Assembly: GCA_051746985.1 (NCBI GenBank)
Contig: JBNJFP010000012.1
Coordinates: 1 to 64,000 of the forward strand
DNA length: 64,000 bases
DNA from: Fodinibius sp051746985
GTDB lineage: Bacteria; Bacteroidota; Rhodothermia; Balneolales; Balneolaceae
Direction: 5' to 3'
Shown here: one piece after another, positions 60,901 to 64,000 of the stretch
How positions within the stretch are numbered: the first letter of the stretch is position 1
How the letters are laid out: each line of letters begins with the position of its first letter
Program-made: the position numbers and the translations under genes
Notes under the pieces: model-generated
Told to the model about the DNA's origin: nothing
The model's database searches: none
The model's input: only the letters and a program-made list of their open reading frames with translations

Positions 60901-61352
60901 TTGTCGATGTCAACGGTAGAAATAGAGCTTGTAATATCGCCCCGGGCCTGCTCACCGTATCCAACAACAACCACTTCATCTCCAGAAACAGCTTCTGGGT
61001 TCATGTTTACATCGATAGTGGTTTCTCCGTTAATTTCAATTTCCTGGGATTGGTATCCCACAAATGAAAAAACCAGCGTTTCTTGTAGTGAAGGTACGTC
61101 GAGTTCGTACTCTCCATTCTCGTCCGTTGAAGTACCCTGCGTGGTTCCTTCAATAATTACGTTAACGCCCGGCAGAGGATCTCCACTTTGCGAGTCAACT
61201 ACTTGTCCCTGCACGGTTTCAGAATCCTGAGCCTGTGCGGGCACAATGCCAACCATTAATATCAGGGCAGTACAAAAGCCTGCCAAAATATACCTAAAGG
61301 GAAATTCCCTTTTTTGTAGAAGTGCAATCCACATATCATATCTGTTTTTCAT
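57990..61352 (-). CDS. susC: SusC/RagA-family TonB-linked outer-membrane transporter
   Basis: 1120 residues. Signal region 'ILAGFCTALILMVGIVPAQA' (preceded by a basic ~20-residue lead), a carboxypeptidase-D-like N-terminal domain ('VVDSQSGDPLPGVNVIIEGT'), the TonB/plug segment 'SGDEVVVVGYGEQARGDITS' and 'PLILVDGVEVDNINQINPSE', then a barrel of 20-odd strands ending 'RRTISAGLNMTF'. Imports oligomers with energy from TonB. A LacI-type palindrome lies 187 bases upstream. Which oligomer it takes is inferred from the enzymes downstream. Confidence 0.95.
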   Translation of the reverse strand: MKNRYDMWIALLQKREFPFRYILAGFCTALILMVGIVPAQAQDSETVQGQVVDSQSGDPLPGVNVIIEGTTQGTSTDENGEYELDVPSLQETLVFSFVGYQSQEIEINGETTIDVNMNPEAVSGDEVVVVGYGEQARGDITSSISTVDIDKTIGSRPVSDLGSGLQGAVSSLTISTPTGEIGSTPDINLRGLQGSLNSSGANPLILVDGVEVDNINQINPSEVENISVLKDAASTAIYGSRAAWGAILIETKYGDKERSPQVNYSNSFSASTPTTDLNVAPAPEGAEMAFSAMQRSSPSTNEFCIVGVCIDQEGIDKMYEWREQYGDQDLSNEMEMGRDFEIRDGGFHFYRPWDAADMFMDDWQPMQKHDLSVSGGDENTSYNVGLGYLGQDGVMTANPDEWERYNVDIGVESTINSWLETRGKLTFSQTSHIQANTPFTGGTYDNWYYLYRWPKTYPYGTYDGRPFRSSVTDLQQANDREDQTDRTRISLGATLNLAENLSLETDYTYNNNENQERQVGGSVEGYNFWAGGGDLNYGTYTTDAFNQINQSSSWDRRDNLRAVLNYDLEVEDHSVTLLTGSEAEYYRDNYQYSERRNLLDADNRPEFSLATGDEYVGGASNHWATLGFFGRVNYDFDDKYLLQVNGRFDGSSRFPTDQKWGFFPSVSVGYRISEEPFMAFAEDYLTSLKLRSSYGSVGNSAVGEYPFISTMGNEGSGWLIGDSQTEPTFSTPQPVSDDLTWETVTTFDVGFDASFFEDQLSLTFDYYTRTTSDMLSAGVTLPSTFGATAPERNYGEMQTKGWEVEVGYNHTFDEEAFVNVTATLSDFQEEITRLPDDTKQIPGANTAYHSLYGQYYEGMTLGEIWGYETDGFFTEDDFEQDEDGNLIEDEDGSYIPVDGVPDQSYFEDGGFVYGPGDVKYVDQNGDGEITPGSNTVDEPGDKKVIGNSTPRYQYGIRIDGGWNNFDASVFLQGVGKREFWANGPVFVPGYRPGEAWYEHQLDYWTPDNQDAYYPRPTDHRQQYPAQRNFLPQSKYMMDMSYLRVKNITVGYTLPSDLSSKINIENMRVFVSAENIFEFDNMELPIDPETDYTQAGLNDPNSFGRVYPFRRTISAGLNMTF

Positions 61353-61865
61353 AATTGCGATGTTCTTTAGTATTAGGCTAATTAATAGAAGTCCGGTGCG
61401 GGATATTCAGCATATCCATTGCAGCGTTGTTCGTCTTTTTTGACTCTTACAATGTATTATTCGCCGATCCCAACTTTTACCAGCTTGAATTATCAAAACA
61501 ACTGAGAGTGAACTCTATTAGCAAATCAGATCGGAATTATGGAACCGGTTCCATGGCAATTATTTATAGCTGCATATAGTTATATAGTTGTCCTAAAGGT
61601 GTGTAAAGAGTCGTCAGGCAGACATAATTAACTCTCTTATAGCTTTTTGCTTTATCCCCACACTTCTCAAGTCATTTCCATCTTTTGTGCGGATATCTGA
61701 TCCAGATGGAACTCATGAAATTTTACTACCATCCATCAAAGAGTGATGGTTATTTGTTTGCTCTCATCAATATTGACCCATACCTTGGAGGCTTAACTCT
61801 ATGTATTGAGTCGCATATTATCCCTTACTTTCAGTGCACCTTTAAAATATTTTATACTAAAAACG
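61353..61865. other. Divergent region upstream of susC and the rhodanese gene
   Basis: 513 bases without a supported gene. It contains the LacI-type palindrome at 61539-61554 and must hold the promoters of both genes. A 69-codon frame at 61685 has no family features. I could not fix a Bacteroidota-type -33/-7 pair with confidence. Confidence 0.6.
61539..61554. promoter_or_regulatory. LacI-family-type operator (ATGGAACCGGTTCCAT)
   Basis: A perfect 16-base palindrome centred on CG, with the TGGAACCGGTTCCA form seen for GalR/LacI-family repressors of sugar genes. It lies 187 bases before the susC start. No LacI-family gene is in the window, so the regulator would act in trans. Confidence 0.6.
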
Positions 61866-62198
61866 ATGGAAGAAATTACAGTCGAAGAATTTAACAAGAA
61901 GATAAAAACCAACGACTCCTCTGTTTTTTTGCTGGATGTCCGTGAGCCTTTTGAGCAGTATCAATCAAAGATTGATCACCAACACTCTGCATTGATACCA
62001 GTTGATGAACTCCCGGATAGGATTGGGGAGCTTGCGGATCAAAAAGAAAATGAAATTGTATGCCTTTGCAGAAGTGGGAGCCGTAGCGCAAAAGCCTGTA
62101 AGTTATTAGAGCAAAAGGGATTTGCCAATGTAAAAAACCTCAAGGGCGGAATTAACGAGTGGGCCCGAAAGATTGACAACAGCCTACCGATCTATTAG
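61866..62198 (+). CDS. Rhodanese-like domain protein
   Basis: 110 residues from the ATG at 61866 (a longer frame from 61806 adds a stretch without family character). Single rhodanese domain: 'FLLDVREPFEQYQSKIDHQH', active-site loop 'IVCLCRSGSRSAKACKLLEQ' with Cys in the CRSGSRS loop, and 'NVKNLKGGINEWARKIDNSL'. May carry sulfur as persulfide. Small and soluble. Converges on rho. Confidence 0.9.
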   Translation: MEEITVEEFNKKIKTNDSSVFLLDVREPFEQYQSKIDHQHSALIPVDELPDRIGELADQKENEIVCLCRSGSRSAKACKLLEQKGFANVKNLKGGINEWARKIDNSLPIY

Positions 62199-62232
62199 TC
62201 TTAGCAAACCATTGCACAACATAAATACATGC

Positions 62233-63429
62233 CTAAACCATTGCAGCAATTTGATTTAGCAGCTCCTCGTTACTGTCGGTGTTTCCAAGTACTTTTAACA
62301 AGCTCCGCATCGATTCTTTGGGTGATTTTTTAAGCAGGTAGCGGCGAACCATGTTTCGCTCTTCCATGGAATCTCCAATGAATTTATCCTCATTTCTGGT
62401 TCCCGAAGAGCTAATATTAATAGCTGGGAATATACGATCATTGGCCAACTCCCGATCCAGCACCAGCTCCATATTACCAGTCCCTTTAAATTCTTCAAAG
62501 ATAAGGTCATCCATTCGTGAGTTGGTTTCAATAAGACAGGTAGCAATGATGGTTAACGAACCGCCTCCTTCAATTTTTCGAGCCGAGCCAAAAATTTTCT
62601 TGGGGATTTCCAGCGCCCGTATGTCAAGTCCGCCCGACAGCGTACGACCGCTACTTTCCTGGATATTATTATATGCACGGCCAAGGCGTGTGAGCGAATC
62701 AATAAGCAGTACAGCATCGTCACCCATTTCAGCCTTACGTTTTACATAGCCCAGCGCCAGCTCCGTAATTCTTACGTGGCTTTCGGTATCCTTGTCATTG
62801 GATGACGCAAATACTTCGGCTTCTGTGGATCGAAGAAAATCGGTAACCTCTTCGGGCCGCTCATCCACCAACAATACCCCGGTATTTATATCGGGATGAT
62901 TTTCGGTCAGCGTTTCTGCAATTCTTTTGAGCAACACCGTTTTTCCTGTCCGCGGAGGTGCTACAATTAATGCCCGTTGCCCTTTACCAATAGGGGAAAT
63001 TAGATCCATCACACGCATTTCTATATCTTCGGGATCAACCCCAAGCTTAATATGTTCGTTCGGCATAATAGGCGTTTGCAACTCAAAACGCGTGGATCGC
63101 TGCCATTCGATGGGATCACGGCCGTTTATTTTTTCAATAGAATATATATGACGATGTCCTCGGTTGTCCTCTTCGTATTCTCCCTCTATTTCTAAACCGG
63201 GACGCAGGTTGTATTTTTTCACCTCATTAGGCTTTAAAAATGGATCGCTGGGTTCATAACTAAACTCGTGATCCCTTTTGCGGGCAAAACCATAATTTTT
63301 TGCGTTTATTTCCACAACACCTTTATAACGGCCTGCAACCTGTACGTTTTTATTGTCATTAAATCGCGGGACAAATACATTTTTATTCTTATTTCGGCCG
63401 CGATTTTTATTATTTCGTGAACGTCCCAT
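62233..63429 (-). CDS. rho: Transcription termination factor Rho
   Basis: 398 residues from the ATG at 63429 (a TTG three codons upstream is less likely). A short basic, Asn/Arg/Lys-rich lead precedes the cold-shock-like RNA-binding domain ('GRYKGVVEINAKNYGFARKR'). Motor domain: 'ALIVAPPRTGKTVLLKRIAE' (Walker A), 'VLLVDERPEEVTDFLRSTEA', 'AVLLIDSLTRLGRAYN' (Walker B), 'SGGLDIRALEIPKKIFGSAR' and 'LVLDRELANDRIFPAINI'. No long N-terminal insertion of the kind many Bacteroidota have. Hexameric RNA helicase that ends transcription. Confidence 0.96.
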   Translation of the reverse strand: MGRSRNNKNRGRNKNKNVFVPRFNDNKNVQVAGRYKGVVEINAKNYGFARKRDHEFSYEPSDPFLKPNEVKKYNLRPGLEIEGEYEEDNRGHRHIYSIEKINGRDPIEWQRSTRFELQTPIMPNEHIKLGVDPEDIEMRVMDLISPIGKGQRALIVAPPRTGKTVLLKRIAETLTENHPDINTGVLLVDERPEEVTDFLRSTEAEVFASSNDKDTESHVRITELALGYVKRKAEMGDDAVLLIDSLTRLGRAYNNIQESSGRTLSGGLDIRALEIPKKIFGSARKIEGGGSLTIIATCLIETNSRMDDLIFEEFKGTGNMELVLDRELANDRIFPAINISSSGTRNEDKFIGDSMEERNMVRRYLLKKSPKESMRSLLKVLGNTDSNEELLNQIAAMV

Positions 63430-63529
63430 TACATCCAATATTTAGCTTAGTTCCTACACATTCCGCACAATTAATTAAAAGCAGTATTACTCACAGAAGG
63501 GTAGGAGTGTGAATTATGAGTGAGAGGTG

Positions 63530-63564
63530 AAAAAAGACAGTACAGCCGAAACGGCTGTACTGTC
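63530..63564 (-). terminator. Intrinsic terminator of the TPR-protein gene
   Basis: Perfect 13-bp stem GACAGTACAGCCG / CGGCTGTACTGTC with an AAA (TTT) loop, followed on the minus strand by six T. Confidence 0.92.
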
Positions 63565-63608
63565 AAATCGAACAGATAAAGATAATAATCTTTACCGTTA
63601 TTTAAAAT

Positions 63609-64000
63609 TTACCGCACTGTTGTTGTTTCGTCGATCCATGCGTAGCATTCCATTAGTGAGGAATCAACAGCAAACTCTTCCCCTTCTTCTAATGGTGGTT
63701 TCCAGAAAAACTTCTCTGACTTAGATGGAATTACCGGCTCATATGATTCGTATTTACGCTCTACCTCATTAGCAGCATCCGAATCAACTTCTTTTGCCTT
63801 GTCTAAATAATCCAGTACCAACCAATATACGGCTTTGTCTTCTGGGGTAAGATCGCGGTCTTCTTCATCAGTGCAATTATTTACTGTACGGGCATAAACA
63901 TCCGCAATTTGGATGTATGGTGCGCCCCAGTCACCTCTAAAATCGATTGCCTGACGGGCAAAGTCGCGTGCTTCTTGCACTTCATCTTTGTTAAGATAAG
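63609..64000 (-). CDS. C-terminal part of a TPR-like protein, start outside window
   Basis: The frame runs open to the right edge (last residues visible upstream 'YLNKDEVQEARDFARQAIDF'). It reads as a TPR-type repeat ('GDWGAPYIQIADVYARTVNN', 'AVYWLVLDYLDKAKEVDSDA'), then 'KYESYEPVIPSKSEKFF' and ends 'WIDETTTVR'. Proteins with this ending ('WI.ETT.VR') are recurrent in Bacteroidota-like genomes; function unknown. The GTG at 63980 is only an internal start-like codon. Confidence 0.75.
   Translation of the reverse strand, partial: YLNKDEVQEARDFARQAIDFRGDWGAPYIQIADVYARTVNNCTDEEDRDLTPEDKAVYWLVLDYLDKAKEVDSDAANEVERKYESYEPVIPSKSEKFFWKPPLEEGEEFAVDSSLMECYAWIDETTTVR

Noticed and set aside
1..64000. CRISPR arrays, rRNA genes, tRNA genes, insertion sequences with transposase, prophage genes
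   Set aside because: None could be supported on reading both strands: no regularly spaced repeats, no transposase or integrase motifs, no rRNA segments.

Overview
The window looks like chromosomal DNA from a marine or halophilic member of the Bacteroidota-like (FCB) lineages, most plausibly Balneolota (Balneolaceae). This rests on the SusC/SusD pair, a SecA of about 1130 residues whose C-terminus lacks the zinc tail, a DUF5916 outer-membrane protein, an MBL NAPE-PLD-like protein, free-standing four-helix-bundle (S23/IVS-type) genes, weak Shine-Dalgarno signals and a GC content that looks mid-40s by eye. The assignment is inferred from gene content; no rRNA or tRNA gene is present to confirm it.

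Layout. 1-11.9 kb: the end of an amidohydrolase gene, a porin-like barrel, a tiny SEC-C membrane protein, a MarR regulator, glycogen phosphorylase, an MFS exporter, ispE, a CCA-adding enzyme, a CDF metal transporter and a sugar nucleotidyltransferase. 12-18.8 kb: a membrane-extended MurF-like ligase, Xaa-Pro aminopeptidase, an HsdR_N-type nuclease-fold protein, and the block rpmH-rnpA-yidD-yidC. rpmH is too short for most ORF callers and was found by reading the reverse strand. 19-32 kb (mostly +): secA, polyphosphate glucokinase, an S9 peptidase, an MBL hydrolase, the dnaX-ybaB-recR block and an M1 peptidase, then a decayed gene. 32.4-47 kb: a winged-helix protein ending in a sliding-clamp-like motif, topA, a Bcp-type peroxiredoxin, a Nudix/AMP-nucleosidase divergent pair, a DUF5916 protein, radC, argS, a methyltransferase, a SAM hydroxide adenosyltransferase and dnaN. 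47.3-50.4 kb (+): miaA, purS-clpS-purQ, lptB. 50.4-61.4 kb (-): a five-gene operon of NamZ-type muramidase, a DigH-like glycosidase fused to a PGRP amidase, a metallophosphoesterase/PQQ propeller, SusD and SusC, with a LacI-type palindrome upstream. 61.9-64 kb: rhodanese, rho and the end of a TPR protein.

Most of the window is housekeeping. The two parts that stand out are (i) the 11-kb SusCD operon, whose enzymes together would strip peptides from murein, cut the bare glycan and release MurNAc, which suggests a peptidoglycan-scavenging locus; and (ii) two four-helix-bundle genes flanked by inverted repeats, with related gene-less inverted repeats in other intergenic gaps. These may be a small mobile or IVS-like element family. 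One of the two copies is broken by an in-frame TAG. Several intergenic hairpins act as likely terminators, and at least two further REP-like families are present.
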